NCBI GenBank assembly: GCA_017398485.1
Contig: JAFQFY010000050.1
Location: forward strand, 1-59,991
From: Clostridia bacterium
Lineage (GTDB): Bacteria; Bacillota; Clostridia; Oscillospirales; Acutalibacteraceae
Direction: 5' to 3'
DNA: 59,991 bases
Position numbers and translations under genes: made by a program. Below are positions 17,207 through 26,430 of this stretch, one piece after another. Under the pieces are notes generated by a model. That model did no database searches and was not told where the DNA came from. It was given only the letters and a program-made list of their open reading frames with translations. Every line of letters begins with the position of its first letter. Positions within the stretch are counted from its first letter, which is position 1.

Positions 17207-18724
17207 ATGACAGGCAAACGAGCAAACGGCATACTGCTGCACATCTCCTCCCTTCCCGGCGCCTACGGCATCGGCACGCTGGGGGAGGAGGCGTATCGCT
17301 TCGTGGATTTTCTGCGGCGCGCCGGACAGACCTATTGGCAGATCTTGCCGGTGTGTCCCGTCGGCAAGGGCTTTTCGCCCTACCACAGTTTTTCGAGCTT
17401 TGCCGGCAACCCGTTGTTCGTTGACCCGTCGGGTGTCGCACGGTTGGGGTATCTGTCTGCCGACGAACTGGCAGGCGCCGCGGTGGGCGGCGATCCCGAA
17501 CGGGTAGACTATCCGACCGTTGCCGCGGCGCGTGAGGGACTGTTTTCCGTCGTGTTTGACCGTTTTATCGCCGCGCCGCCGTCGGATTTTGCCGCGTTTT
17601 GTCGCGACAATGCGGCGTGGTTAGAGGACTATGCCCTGTTCATGGCGATCCGTGAGCACAGCGGCGACCTGCCGTTGCAGGAATGGGACGAGGATATCCG
17701 CATCCGCCAGCCGCAGGCGCTTGCGGCGTGGCGCGCGCGTTGCGCCGACCGCGTGGCGTATCACCAAATGCTGCAATATTTCTTTTACCGTCAATGGTCG
17801 GCTCTCAAAGACTACGCCAATCATAGCGGCGTACGCGTCGTCGGCGATCTGCCTATCTACGTATCCCCCGACAGCGCAGACGTATGGGCGACGCCGTCGC
17901 TGTTCCGATTGGACAAGCACGGGCGTCCGTCCCCCGTTGCCGGTTGTCCTCCCGACGCGTTCTCCAAGGACGGCCAGTTGTGGGGCAACCCCGTCTACGA
18001 TTGGGACGCAATGAAGCGTGACGGCTACCGTTGGTGGCTTGACCGCCTTGCCGCAGGTCGGCGTCTGTACGACGTTATCCGCATCGACCATTTCCGCGGC
18101 TTTGCCGGCTATTACACCATTCCGTCCACCGCCAAGACCGCGCGACGCGGCAAGTGGTGCGTCGGTCCGGGCATGGATTTCTGGAACGTCGTTCGGGCTC
18201 AGCTTGGCGATGTTCCCATCATCGCGGAGGATCTCGGGCATCTCACCGAGGATGTGCACGCGCTCGTGCGCGACAGCGGCTTCCCCGGCATGAAGGTGCT
18301 GCAATTTGCCTTTGATCCCAAGGGCAAGAGCGAGTATCTGCCGCATCATTACGATAAGAACTGCGTGGTATACACCGGCACGCACGACAACGACACCATT
18401 CTGGGTTGGGCGGATAGCGCGCCGCGCGCCGAGGTAAAGTTCGCCATGGACTATTTGGGCGCGACCGACCGCGACGGTCTGCGCGAGAGTATGATGCGCG
18501 CGGCGATGGCGAGCGCGGCGAACACCTGCGTGCTCACCATGCAGGACGTGTGTGCGCTGGACAGCCGTGCGCGCATGAATACGCCGTCGACGGTCGGCGG
18601 CAACTGGAGCTGGCGACTGCGCGCCGAACAGCTCACGCCGCAGGCGGCGCAGTGGCTGTATGAGCAGACCCGACTCTACGGACGCCTTCCCGACGCAAAG
18701 GAGGAAGCCTCATGGCAAGTATAA
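17207..18724 (+). CDS. malQ: 4-alpha-glucanotransferase (amylomaltase, GH77)
   Basis: A 505-residue cytosolic enzyme that transfers maltooligosaccharide units between glucans. It shows the GH77 catalytic blocks: nucleophile Asp in VIRIDHFRGF, acid/base Glu in IIAEDLGHLTEDV and the stabilising Asp in YTGTHDNDTILGW, and the N-terminal GILLHISSLPGAYGIGTLG. Length is standard for bacterial enzymes. ATG 17207 has AAGGAA at 17192-17197. Its last 13 nt overlap the phosphorylase start, so the two are coupled in maltodextrin breakdown. Confidence 0.95.
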   Translation: MTGKRANGILLHISSLPGAYGIGTLGEEAYRFVDFLRRAGQTYWQILPVCPVGKGFSPYHSFSSFAGNPLFVDPSGVARLGYLSADELAGAAVGGDPERVDYPTVAAAREGLFSVVFDRFIAAPPSDFAAFCRDNAAWLEDYALFMAIREHSGDLPLQEWDEDIRIRQPQALAAWRARCADRVAYHQMLQYFFYRQWSALKDYANHSGVRVVGDLPIYVSPDSADVWATPSLFRLDKHGRPSPVAGCPPDAFSKDGQLWGNPVYDWDAMKRDGYRWWLDRLAAGRRLYDVIRIDHFRGFAGYYTIPSTAKTARRGKWCVGPGMDFWNVVRAQLGDVPIIAEDLGHLTEDVHALVRDSGFPGMKVLQFAFDPKGKSEYLPHHYDKNCVVYTGTHDNDTILGWADSAPRAEVKFAMDYLGATDRDGLRESMMRAAMASAANTCVLTMQDVCALDSRARMNTPSTVGGNWSWRLRAEQLTPQAAQWLYEQTRLYGRLPDAKEEASWQV

Positions 18725-21063
18725 AAAATCACCTTGCGCTGTTTTCGCAGGCGACATATCAAAAACCGCCGCAGGCACTGGACGCGTGGCAGTTGCACGA
18801 CGCGCTGTCGCGCGCGGTGATGCTGTCGGTGAATAAAGCGTGGACGCGTTCGCGCCGACAGCACGACCGTCGCCGTCGGGCATATTATCTGTCCGCCGAA
18901 TTCTTGGTCGGACGGGCGATCTATAATAACCTTCTGTGCGCCAATAAGCTGTGTGAGGCGCGTCGCGCTTTGGAGGAACTGGGCATGTCGCTCGATTGCC
19001 TCGAAGAGATCGAGGATGCGGCGCTCGGCAACGGCGGTCTTGGTCGGTTGGCGGCGTGCTTCCTTGACAGCGCCGCGACCCTCGGCCTGCCGCTGGACGG
19101 CTACGGCATTCGCTACCGTTTCGGGTTGTTCCGCCAGAGCTTTGCCGACGGTTTTCAAAAGGAAGAGGCAGACGACTGGGCGCGCTTTGGTGACCCGTGG
19201 TCGGTGCGCGTCGACGAGGACGCGGTGACGGTGGCGTTCGGGGATACGGCGGTGCGCGCCGTACCCTACGATATGCCGATCATCGGCTACGGCGGCAAGC
19301 ATATCTCGACCCTGCGCCTGTGGCAGGCGGAGCCGCTTACGCCGTTTGATTTCATGGCTTTTAACGATCAAAACTACGATCGCGCGGTGCGTGAGAAAAA
19401 TCGCGCGGAGGATATCACGCGCGTGCTGTACCCCAACGATTCCACCAAAGAAGGCAAGCTGTTGCGCCTCAAACAGCAATATTTCTTCTGCAGCGCCTCC
19501 TTGCAGGACGCCCTGCGTCGCTTCGAGGCGGTGCACGGGGATGCGTGGGAGCAGTTGCCGCGCTATATCACCTTCCAGCTCAACGACACGCATCCGGTCA
19601 TCAGCATTCCCGAGCTGATCCGTTTGCTTATGGAGCGGCAGGTGGAATTTTCCGAGGCGTTAAAGATCGCCAAGCAGGTGTTTAACTATACCAATCATAC
19701 CATCATGCAAGAGGCGCTGGAAAAATGGGATATGGCGCTTGTGCGACGGGTCGCGCCGGAATGCGCACGGCTCATTCGCCGCATGGCGCGCGTGCAGGAG
19801 ACCGAGCTGCGTAAGGTCGGCGTCTCGCAAGAGAAATGGGACGAGCTTTTGCTGTTACAGGGGAGCACGGTGCACATGGCGTACCTCGCCTGTTGGTGCT
19901 CGACGCATATCAACGGCGTCGCGCAGCTGCATACCGACATTCTCAAACGCCGTGTGTTGCGCCATTGGCATGCTCTGTATCCTACCAAGATCCAAAATAA
20001 GACCAACGGCATCACCCAGCGGCGCTGGTTGGCGCTTTGCAACCGCCCGCTCGCCGGCATGATCACCGATCTGCTCGGGGACGAGGGGTGGGTGTGCGAT
20101 CTCGACCGTTTGCGCGCGCTGGAACGCTATGCGCAGGACGAAACGGTGTTGCGCCGCTTTGTGGCGGTCAAAAAAGAGAACAAGCGCCGCCTCGCAGAGT
20201 ATATTCTGCGTCGCGACGGCGCGAGCATCAACCCCGACGCCATTCTTGACGTGCAGATCAAACGTCTGCACGAGTATAAACGGCAGTTGCTCAACATTTT
20301 GTGCATTCTTGAATTGTATTTCGAGCTGCGCGAGGGCAGTTTGACGGATTTCGCGCCGACCACCTTCCTGTTCGGTGCCAAAGCGGCGCCCGGCTATTTC
20401 CGCGCCAAGGCGATCATTAAGCTCATTCACGAGGTCGGCGCGCTCATCGCCTGTGACGAGAAGATCAACTCGCTTATGCAGGTGGTATTCGTGTCGGATT
20501 ATAACGTATCCTATGCCGAGAAGATCGTTGCGGCGGCGGATGTGTCCGAGCAGATCTCCACTGCCGGCACCGAAGCCAGCGGCACAGGCAACATGAAGCT
20601 GATGCTGGGCGGCGCGGTGACACTCGGCACCTACGACGGTGCCAACGTCGAGATCGTCGCGCAGGCTGGCGAGGAGAACAACTATATCTTCGGCGCGCGC
20701 GTCGAGGATATCGACGCCGTGCGCGACAGCTACGACCCACGCGCGCTGTACGAGGAAGACGCACGCATCAAGCGGTGCCTCGACGCCCTCGTCGACGGCA
20801 CGCTGGATGACGGCGGCACCGGCATGTTCCGCGAGCTGTACACTGCCCTGCTGGACGGCGCCGAGTGGCATGCGCCGGATCATTATTATCTGCTGTTGGA
20901 CTTTGAGGAGTGTCTCGAGGCCAAAAAGCAGGTCAACCGCGATTACGCCGCCGACCGCTTGGCGTTCGCCGCGAAGCAGTGGCGCAATATGTGCGCGGCA
21001 GGCAAATTCTCCTCCGACCGCACCATCGCCGAATACGCGCGTGACATCTGGCATATTAAGTGA
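18712..21063 (+). CDS. glgP: Glycogen/maltodextrin phosphorylase (GT35)
   Basis: A 783-residue PLP-dependent phosphorylase that releases glucose-1-phosphate from alpha-1,4-glucans. Diagnostic regions are YYLSAEFLVGR near the start, EDAALGNGGLGRLAACFLDS, and the PLP-lysine segment EASGTGNMKLMLGGAVTLGT; DGANVEI follows. The length matches bacterial MalP/GlgP. AAGGAGG 7 nt before ATG 18712 lies inside malQ. With MalQ it converts imported maltodextrins into G1P and glucose. Confidence 0.95.
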   Translation: MASIKNHLALFSQATYQKPPQALDAWQLHDALSRAVMLSVNKAWTRSRRQHDRRRRAYYLSAEFLVGRAIYNNLLCANKLCEARRALEELGMSLDCLEEIEDAALGNGGLGRLAACFLDSAATLGLPLDGYGIRYRFGLFRQSFADGFQKEEADDWARFGDPWSVRVDEDAVTVAFGDTAVRAVPYDMPIIGYGGKHISTLRLWQAEPLTPFDFMAFNDQNYDRAVREKNRAEDITRVLYPNDSTKEGKLLRLKQQYFFCSASLQDALRRFEAVHGDAWEQLPRYITFQLNDTHPVISIPELIRLLMERQVEFSEALKIAKQVFNYTNHTIMQEALEKWDMALVRRVAPECARLIRRMARVQETELRKVGVSQEKWDELLLLQGSTVHMAYLACWCSTHINGVAQLHTDILKRRVLRHWHALYPTKIQNKTNGITQRRWLALCNRPLAGMITDLLGDEGWVCDLDRLRALERYAQDETVLRRFVAVKKENKRRLAEYILRRDGASINPDAILDVQIKRLHEYKRQLLNILCILELYFELREGSLTDFAPTTFLFGAKAAPGYFRAKAIIKLIHEVGALIACDEKINSLMQVVFVSDYNVSYAEKIVAAADVSEQISTAGTEASGTGNMKLMLGGAVTLGTYDGANVEIVAQAGEENNYIFGARVEDIDAVRDSYDPRALYEEDARIKRCLDALVDGTLDDGGTGMFRELYTALLDGAEWHAPDHYYLLLDFEECLEAKKQVNRDYAADRLAFAAKQWRNMCAAGKFSSDRTIAEYARDIWHIK

Positions 21064-21065
21064 AA

Positions 21066-21455
21066 AAAAGGGTCCCGAGAGAGACACTTCGTAAAGAAGT
21101 TGTCTCTCTCGTTTTTTATCTACACAAAACAAATGACACTTTGCATGTTGGATGTGAAAGCGTCATAGTGGGTTATATACTTTGAGAAAGGTAAATACTT
21201 GCTGAAAAGTAGCAGATTCTTTTTCGGCTTGCGAAGTGAAGTTTTTGCTAACGCAAAAGTGAAGTTGCTCACTTTGTTCGCAGTGAGGTTTGGTCCTTAA
21301 GACCAAATGAAGTTAAGTTTGCCCATTTCGCCGTAGGCGAAACTTCACTGTCCGCAGGACAACTTCACTATCGTAGATAACTTCACTTGCCCGAAAGGGC
21401 AAACTTAGTTGAGGCGCACTTCTTTACGGAGTGCGCCTCGAGCAGGGACCCTTTT
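21066..21455. repeat. Nested mini-hairpin palindromic element with GTGAAGTT/AACTTCAC linkers
   Basis: AAAAGGGTCCC (21066-21076) pairs with GGGACCCTTTT (21445-21455). Inside, terminator-like hairpins at both ends share the loop CGTAAAGAAGT (inverted on the right, 21411-21439). Between them, short perfect hairpins such as TTTTGC-taac-GCAAAA, TTTGGTC-cttaa-GACCAAA, TTTCGCC-gta-GGCGAAA, TGTCC-gca-GGACA, TATC-gta-GATA and TTGCCC-gaaa-GGGCAA are spaced by GTGAAGTT on the left arm and AACTTCAC on the right. No gene is seen in it. It can fold as a multi-branched structure on DNA or RNA. Not assignable to a family I know. Confidence 0.8.
21076..21117 (+). terminator. Terminator of the maltodextrin operon
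   Basis: CGAGAGAGACA (from 21076) pairs with TGTCTCTCTCG (to 21111) around the loop CTTCGTAAAGAAGT, which can itself pair, followed by TTTTTTAT. It is also the left end of the palindromic element 21066-21455. Confidence 0.88.
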
Positions 21456-21575
21456 CCAATAAAAACCTATACGTTTTTATTCTGTCGACAAAAAACGGTG
21501 GAATATTTCTTTTTTCTGTGGTACAATGAGTGCAACGTGCAAAGAACAGGACATATAATTTGACGAGGTGGAAAT

Positions 21576-22073
21576 ATGGAAAATATCGTGCAATGGTTTA
21601 TTGATGCTTTGAACGGCATTTCCGGTGAATGGACGGCGTTTATTATCTCGATGATTCCGGTGCTGGAGCTGCGCGGCGGTTTGATCGCCGCCAAGCTGAT
21701 GAACGTCGATATTCTCACGGCGGTGCCGCTGTGTATTCTGGGTAATCTTCTGCCCGTGCCGTTTATTCTGTGGTTTGTCACCCCGCTGTTCACGTGGCTA
21801 AAAAAATCGAAGCTTCTTCGCCCGATGGTGGAGAAGCTCGAAAAGCGCGCCATGAGCAAAAGTGCACAGATTGAAAAAGGTTATTTCTGGGGACTGGCGC
21901 TGTTTGTCGGCATCCCTCTGCCCGGCACGGGCGCGTGGACCGGCGCGTTGATCGCGTCGATGCTCGGCATCAAGTTCAAAAAGGCGTTTCCGGCGATCAT
22001 CGTCGGTATTATTATTGCCACCATTATTATGTCCATCGTATCCTACGGCTTGCTCGGCGCTATTTTCGGATAA
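21576..22073 (+). CDS. Small multidrug export protein family membrane protein (COG2426)
   Basis: A 165-residue membrane protein with about four hydrophobic segments and the family block PVLELRGGLIAAKL near residues 27-41 plus GIPLPGTGAWTGALIA near 112-127. The family is called small multi-drug export protein on thin experimental grounds; its substrate is unknown. GACGAGGTGG precedes ATG 21576. It stands alone between two palindromic sequences. Confidence 0.85.
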   Translation: MENIVQWFIDALNGISGEWTAFIISMIPVLELRGGLIAAKLMNVDILTAVPLCILGNLLPVPFILWFVTPLFTWLKKSKLLRPMVEKLEKRAMSKSAQIEKGYFWGLALFVGIPLPGTGAWTGALIASMLGIKFKKAFPAIIVGIIIATIIMSIVSYGLLGAIFG

Positions 22074-22083
22074 ACGTTGATGT

Positions 22084-22107
22084 GAGCCACCCGATTTCGG
22101 GTGGCTC
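22084..22107 (+). terminator. Hairpin after the small export gene
   Basis: GAGCCACCCG and CGGGTGGCTC form a perfect 10-bp stem with loop ATTT. The T-run is poor (CTATCATT), so it may be a weak terminator. Confidence 0.6.
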
Positions 22108-22187
22108 CTATCATTCCGACGTGCGGAACATACATACGGACAAAGACGGACGCATATATATCCCGTAAGAGAAAGGGAAGGAATGAT

Positions 22188-23123
22188 ATGATCATGGAGA
22201 AAACCGTTTACCGTCCGGAGGGCTCGCTGTTCCACACGCCCGAAAACCAAGACGCGATACGCAGTATCACCGATTTGATGCAAGCAAAGGCGGATGCCCG
22301 CATCCTCGAAGCGCGCGCCGTGCGTTGCGACGTGGAGCATAACCTGTACGTACAATTCCCCTTTGGCGAGGGCATCATTCCGCATCACGAGGGTGCCGTC
22401 GGCATCGCGGAGGGTACGACGCGCGATATCGTGCTCATTACGCGCGTCAATAAGCCGGTGTGTTTCGTGGTGATCGGCTTCGAGCAGACGCCCGACGGCT
22501 GTCGCCCGGTGCTGTCGCGCCGCCTGGCGCAAGAGCGTTGCCGAGAGCAGTATATCCGCTATCTTAAACGCGGTGACGTTATTCCGGCGCGCATCACGCG
22601 TCTGGAAACCTTCGGCGCATTTTGTGATATCGGGTGCGGTCTGCCGGCGCTGTTGCCGATCGCAGACATTTCGGTCAGCCGCATTTCCCATCCGCGCGAT
22701 CGGTTTACGAACGGCATGGAGATCCTCGGCGTTGTGTCCTCGCTGGATAACGGACGCATCTGTCTGTCTCACCGTGAATTGCTCGGCACGTGGGAGGAGA
22801 ACGCCGCCATGTTCAGTGCCGGCGAAACCATCGCCGGCATCATCCGCTCGGTCGAGCCGTACGGCATCTTCGTCGAGCTGACTCCCAACCTCGCCGGGCT
22901 GGCGGAGCCGCGCGAGGGAGTGCGCGTCGGACAGCAGGCGGCGGTGTATATTAAGAGCGTGCAACCCGAAAAACTCAAAATCAAGCTCGCGCTCATTGAT
23001 ACGCAGGACGGCGCGGCGGTGCCTGCGCCGCCGCAGTATTTTATCACGCAGGGCCCCGTCGAGCATTGGCGATATTCTCCTGCCGATTGTGCGCGCGTGA
23101 TCGAAAGCTCGTTTGTCGGATAA
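22188..23123 (+). CDS. S1 RNA-binding domain protein (RpsA-like)
   Basis: A 311-residue protein with two S1 OB-folds: about 120-190 (KRGDVIPARITRLETFGAF) and about 205-275 (GETIAGIIRSVEPYGIFVEL). The N-terminal about 110 residues resemble the first degenerate S1 region of clostridial RpsA-like proteins. It is likely an RNA-binding translation or RNA-turnover factor; a precise role cannot be given. ATG 22188 follows GGGAAGG by 6 nt; a second in-frame ATG two codons on is also possible. Confidence 0.82.
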   Translation: MIMEKTVYRPEGSLFHTPENQDAIRSITDLMQAKADARILEARAVRCDVEHNLYVQFPFGEGIIPHHEGAVGIAEGTTRDIVLITRVNKPVCFVVIGFEQTPDGCRPVLSRRLAQERCREQYIRYLKRGDVIPARITRLETFGAFCDIGCGLPALLPIADISVSRISHPRDRFTNGMEILGVVSSLDNGRICLSHRELLGTWEENAAMFSAGETIAGIIRSVEPYGIFVELTPNLAGLAEPREGVRVGQQAAVYIKSVQPEKLKIKLALIDTQDGAAVPAPPQYFITQGPVEHWRYSPADCARVIESSFVG

Positions 23124-23129
23124 CAGGTG

Positions 23130-23163
23130 CAAGGGTACGCGGTAAGCGTGCCCTTGTTTTTTG
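23130..23163 (+). terminator. Terminator of the S1-protein gene
   Basis: CAAGGGTACGC-ggtaa-GCGTGCCCTTG followed by TTTTTTG. The T-run also provides the -35 region (TTGTTT) of the next promoter. Confidence 0.88.
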
Positions 23164-23182
23164 TGATATTGCGTGGTATAAT
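23154..23182 (+). promoter_or_regulatory. Promoter of the OppA-like gene
   Basis: TTGTTT (23154-23159), 17-nt spacer, TATAAT (23177-23182), overlapping the preceding terminator and placed 30 nt before the start codon. Confidence 0.65.
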
Positions 23183-23211
23183 GATCGAAGTATGGAAAAG
23201 GAGGTGTCGGT

Positions 23212-24840
23212 ATGCGTCGGATATTTGCGCTGTTGCTGACGGCGTTGTTGCTATGCACTCTCGCCGGGTGCGGCGACGACGGTGCGGATAAAGGCTTCCG
23301 TCTGCCGATCGGCGGCGAGCCGTCCCAACTCGACCCGCAGACTGCCACCGACGCCTCCGCCGTGACGGTGCTGTCGGTGCTGTTTGAGGGACTCACGCGT
23401 TTGGATGCCGAGGGAAAGGCCGTGCCCGGCGCGGCTGATTGGACGGTGTCTGCCGACGGGCGCACCTATACCTTTATCCTGCGCGAGTCCTATTGGAGCA
23501 CCCACGCCGCGAGCGGCGAAGAAACCGCGTGGGACGAGCCGACGCGCGTCACCGCGCAGGATTTTCTGTTCGGCATGCAACGCGTGTTGTCTGCGGATAA
23601 CCAAACCGGTACCGCTACCGCCCTGTACGGCATACAAAACGCCGAGGCTATCCACAAGGGCGAAAAGGAACTCTCCGCGCTCGGCGTGCGCGCCGTCGAC
23701 GACGCGACGCTGACCATCACCTTGAACGCGCCCGACGACGCGTTCCCGATCAAACTTGCCGGCACGCCGTTTATGCCCTGCCACCGCGCGTTTTTTGAAT
23801 ATACCGCCGGTCGCTACGGGCTGGAAAAGCAATATATTCTATCCAACGGCGCGTTTTCGCTCACCGCGTGGACTCACGGCGAGTCGCTGTTGTTGCATAA
23901 GAATGAGTCCTACCACGCCGCCGACGCGGTCTTGCCGCAGAGCGTACGCTTCGTCATTGAAGCAAGCGACGCGGCCGCCGCGCTGGGATCGGGTACGCTG
24001 GATGCGGCGTTTTTGACCGCGGCGCAGGCAGAAGCGGCGCGACAGAACGGTGTGCACGTCATGTCGTTGGAGGATTCCGTGCGCAGTGTGTATTTTAACA
24101 CCGCCACCCCGATCTTGGCGAATGCCGCCGTGCGCCGCGCGTTGCGCGACGCGATCGAATGGAACACGGTGTACGATCACCTGACCGCCGCCGGTGAGAG
24201 CCGCGCTACGGGCTATATTCCGCCCGACGCGCTCGTCGGGGGAGAGACCTATCGCAACGGCGAGAACGCCGCGGTTTGTTCGACCAACGTCACCGCCGCA
24301 CAGACGGCGCTTGGCGAGGGCCTCGCGGCGGTGTATCCCGACGAGAAAAATCCTGCGGTTCCGCGCCTGACCGTACTGGCGGCACAGGACGAGGTCAGCG
24401 CGAATCTCGCGCGGTACCTCATTCAGTCATGGCAGAAGAATTTGCAGGTGTATTGCACGCTTGAACTGGTCAGCGAAACGGCGCTGACCGCACGCGTGAG
24501 CAGCGGCAACTATCAGATCGCGGTGTATACCGCGGTGGGCGGCGGCTTGACCGCAAGCGAAAACCTCACCGCGTACACGACGGGCGCGGCGAACAACCTG
24601 ACAGGGTTTTCCGCCGCCGCGTTTGACGCGGCGTACGTTGCCGCCGCAGACGGTGAGCGCACGTCCGTGACCGCCGCCGAGCGCGTCTTGCGCGAGCAGT
24701 GCCCCGTGGTGCCGTTGAGCTTTATGCGTCGGTATTACGGCGTTGCCGCCAACTGTGAGGATATTACCGTGCGTCCGTTCGAGGGTGGCACCTACGGCGG
24801 CGTATACGAGTTGTTGACCGCCAAGAAGTTCGACGATTAA
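23212..24840 (+). CDS. Peptide-type ABC substrate-binding lipoprotein (family 5, OppA-like)
   Basis: A 542-residue lipoprotein: signal peptide with lipobox LAGC (mature Cys at residue 20), then the family 5 opening GEPSQLDPQTATDASAVTVL and a typical LFEGL. Family members bring oligopeptides or similar solutes to Opp/Dpp transporters. No permease or ATPase genes are adjacent, so it is an orphan binding protein that must work with a transporter encoded elsewhere. AAAGGAGG precedes ATG 23212; it probably shares its transcript with birA, 26 nt downstream. Confidence 0.88.
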   Translation: MRRIFALLLTALLLCTLAGCGDDGADKGFRLPIGGEPSQLDPQTATDASAVTVLSVLFEGLTRLDAEGKAVPGAADWTVSADGRTYTFILRESYWSTHAASGEETAWDEPTRVTAQDFLFGMQRVLSADNQTGTATALYGIQNAEAIHKGEKELSALGVRAVDDATLTITLNAPDDAFPIKLAGTPFMPCHRAFFEYTAGRYGLEKQYILSNGAFSLTAWTHGESLLLHKNESYHAADAVLPQSVRFVIEASDAAAALGSGTLDAAFLTAAQAEAARQNGVHVMSLEDSVRSVYFNTATPILANAAVRRALRDAIEWNTVYDHLTAAGESRATGYIPPDALVGGETYRNGENAAVCSTNVTAAQTALGEGLAAVYPDEKNPAVPRLTVLAAQDEVSANLARYLIQSWQKNLQVYCTLELVSETALTARVSSGNYQIAVYTAVGGGLTASENLTAYTTGAANNLTGFSAAAFDAAYVAAADGERTSVTAAERVLREQCPVVPLSFMRRYYGVAANCEDITVRPFEGGTYGGVYELLTAKKFDD

Positions 24841-24866
24841 AGAAACGGAAAAAGGGGAGGGGTATC

Positions 24867-25634
24867 GTGCACACCGTCAGCGAAGCTGCCATTCGGCGGC
24901 AACTGCACACCGCCGTGTTCGGTCGGGCGTTGCGCGTCGAGCCGATGCTTGCCTCCACCAATACCACCGCGCGTGAATGGGCGCTTGACGGCGCCGCCGA
25001 GGGAAGCGTCGTGGTCGCCGATGCACAGACCGCAGGGCGCGGCACGCGCTCGCGCGCATTTTTCTCGCCGCAGGGTGGCGTGTATATGTCAATTGTTCTG
25101 CGGCCGCGCACGGCAGACGGCGCGTTGATCACCTCTTGCGCCGCGGTGGCGGTTGCGCGCGCGATCGAGCGTTTGTGCGCGCTGACGGTGGAGATCAAAT
25201 GGGTCAACGACCTGTACGTCGGCGGCAAAAAGGTGTGTGGCATTCTCACCGAGTCAGGCTTTGCGCCCGATTGGTCACTCGACTTTGTGGTGCTCGGCAT
25301 CGGTGTCAACGTCGCGCCGACGGCGTTCCCCGAGGAGCTCGCCGTGATCGCAACGTCGCTGGGCAACGAGGGTGCCGCGGTCGATCGCGCCGCGCTCATC
25401 GCTGCGATTTTGGAGGAATGGGAGCGCGCCTACGCTGAAATGGACAGTGGTGAGTTTCTGTGTGAGAGTCGCGCTCGCTCCTGCGTACTGGAGCGGCGTG
25501 TGACCGTTACGCGCGGCGACGAGCGGTTTGAGGCGGTAGCGACCGCGATCGACGACCGCGGTCATCTGCTGGTGCAAAAAGACGACGGCGCGTGCGTCAC
25601 GCTGTATTCGGGAGAGGTCAGTATAAAAATATAA
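24867..25634 (+). CDS. birA: Biotin--[acetyl-CoA carboxylase] ligase
   Basis: A 255-residue cytosolic enzyme that activates biotin with ATP and attaches it to biotin carrier lysines. Seen motifs are STNTTAREWA, GRGTRSRAF (the BirA GRG loop for biotinyl-AMP), KWVNDLYVGGKKVCGILTE and GIGVNV, and a C-terminal SH3-like domain. The N-terminal DNA-binding domain of bifunctional BirA is missing, so it should not be a repressor. The start is GTG 24867 after GGGGAGG. It converges with apt across a shared terminator. Confidence 0.93.
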   Translation: MHTVSEAAIRRQLHTAVFGRALRVEPMLASTNTTAREWALDGAAEGSVVVADAQTAGRGTRSRAFFSPQGGVYMSIVLRPRTADGALITSCAAVAVARAIERLCALTVEIKWVNDLYVGGKKVCGILTESGFAPDWSLDFVVLGIGVNVAPTAFPEELAVIATSLGNEGAAVDRAALIAAILEEWERAYAEMDSGEFLCESRARSCVLERRVTVTRGDERFEAVATAIDDRGHLLVQKDDGACVTLYSGEVSIKI

Positions 25635-25665
25635 AAACCCGAGGCAATCGCCTCGGGTTTTTCTT
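25633..25665. terminator. Bidirectional terminator between birA and apt
   Basis: AAAAACCCGAGGC-aatc-GCCTCGGGTTTTT, a perfect 13-bp stem with A and T runs on both sides. It overlaps the end of apt by two bases. Confidence 0.9.
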
Positions 25666-26188
25666 ATTCTCCGTGATAGGTGATGACCGTGTCGACGTCG
25701 TAGCCGCCGAGGACCTTGCGGCCGCCGAGATCGACGAGGTCGATGAGCACCAGCACCTTGACTACCTCGCCGCCGAGCTGTTCGATGAGCTCGGCCGCCG
25801 CTTTGAGCGTGCCGCCGGTGGCGAGCAGATCGTCAATGAGCACCACGCGCTGTCCGGGTTTGATGGAGTCCTTGTGGATCTCGATCGCCGCCGTACCGTA
25901 TTCCAGCGCGTATTCTTTCTTGACGGTTTCGCGCGGCAGCTTGCCTGCCTTTCGCACGGGGACGAAGGGCTTGTGCAGGTTATAGGCAAGCGGCATACCG
26001 AAGATAAAGCCGCGCGCCTCCGCGCCGGCAATGAGGTCGAAGTCCAGCCCGTCGAGGCGCTTTTGTAGCTCATCGATGGCGAGACGGATGCCGTCGGCAT
26101 GGTCAAGCACGCCGGTCACGTCGCGAAAAATGATGCCTTCCTTGGGGAAGTCGGGAATCGAGATCATATAGTCTTCAACCGTTTTCAT
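25664..26188 (-). CDS. apt: Adenine phosphoribosyltransferase
   Basis: A 174-residue cytosolic purine salvage enzyme (adenine + PRPP to AMP). It shows the PRPP-binding motif VVLIDDLLATGGTL, the hood region GIIFRDVTGVL and AGAEARGFIFG. ATG 26188 (MKTVEDYMISIPDFPKEGI) fits the usual family N-terminus and follows GGAGA at good spacing; a longer in-frame start 11 codons upstream has no such support. Confidence 0.95.
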   Translation of the reverse strand: MKTVEDYMISIPDFPKEGIIFRDVTGVLDHADGIRLAIDELQKRLDGLDFDLIAGAEARGFIFGMPLAYNLHKPFVPVRKAGKLPRETVKKEYALEYGTAAIEIHKDSIKPGQRVVLIDDLLATGGTLKAAAELIEQLGGEVVKVLVLIDLVDLGGRKVLGGYDVDTVITYHGE

Positions 26189-26298
26189 GGATATCGGTCT
26201 CCTCGCTGCATATACTATCACCGCGAATACGGTGCACCCTTACTGTAACAGAAAAACGCAGAAATGTAAAGGGGCGGCGCAAAGATTTGAAAAATTAC

Positions 26299-26327
26299 TT
26301 GACTTTTATCGGCCGTTTGGCTATAAT
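26299..26327 (+). promoter_or_regulatory. tRNA-Lys promoter
   Basis: TTGACT (26299-26304), 17-nt spacer, TATAAT (26322-26327), 28 nt before the mature tRNA. Confidence 0.85.
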
Positions 26328-26354
26328 AGGTAAGCACTTGTAAAAAGCGCACAT

Positions 26355-26430
26355 GAACCATTAGCTCAGCTGGCAGAGCATTTGACTTTTAATCAAAGGG
26401 CCCGGGGTTCGAATCCCCGATGGTTCACCA
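26355..26430 (+). tRNA. tRNA-Lys (anticodon TTT)
   Basis: A complete cloverleaf: acceptor GAACCAT with ATGGTTC, anticodon loop CTTTTAA, T-loop TTCGAAT and encoded CCA end. Single-gene unit with its own promoter. Its 3' end is mirrored (26472-26477) and duplicated (26597-26626) downstream. Confidence 0.97.

Noticed and set aside
21240..21410. CRISPR-like repeated 8-mers AACTTCAC/GTGAAGTT
   Set aside because: Repeat units are short hairpins of changing sequence, the linkers are inverted between arms, and no cas genes are present. The same applies to 27063-27231.
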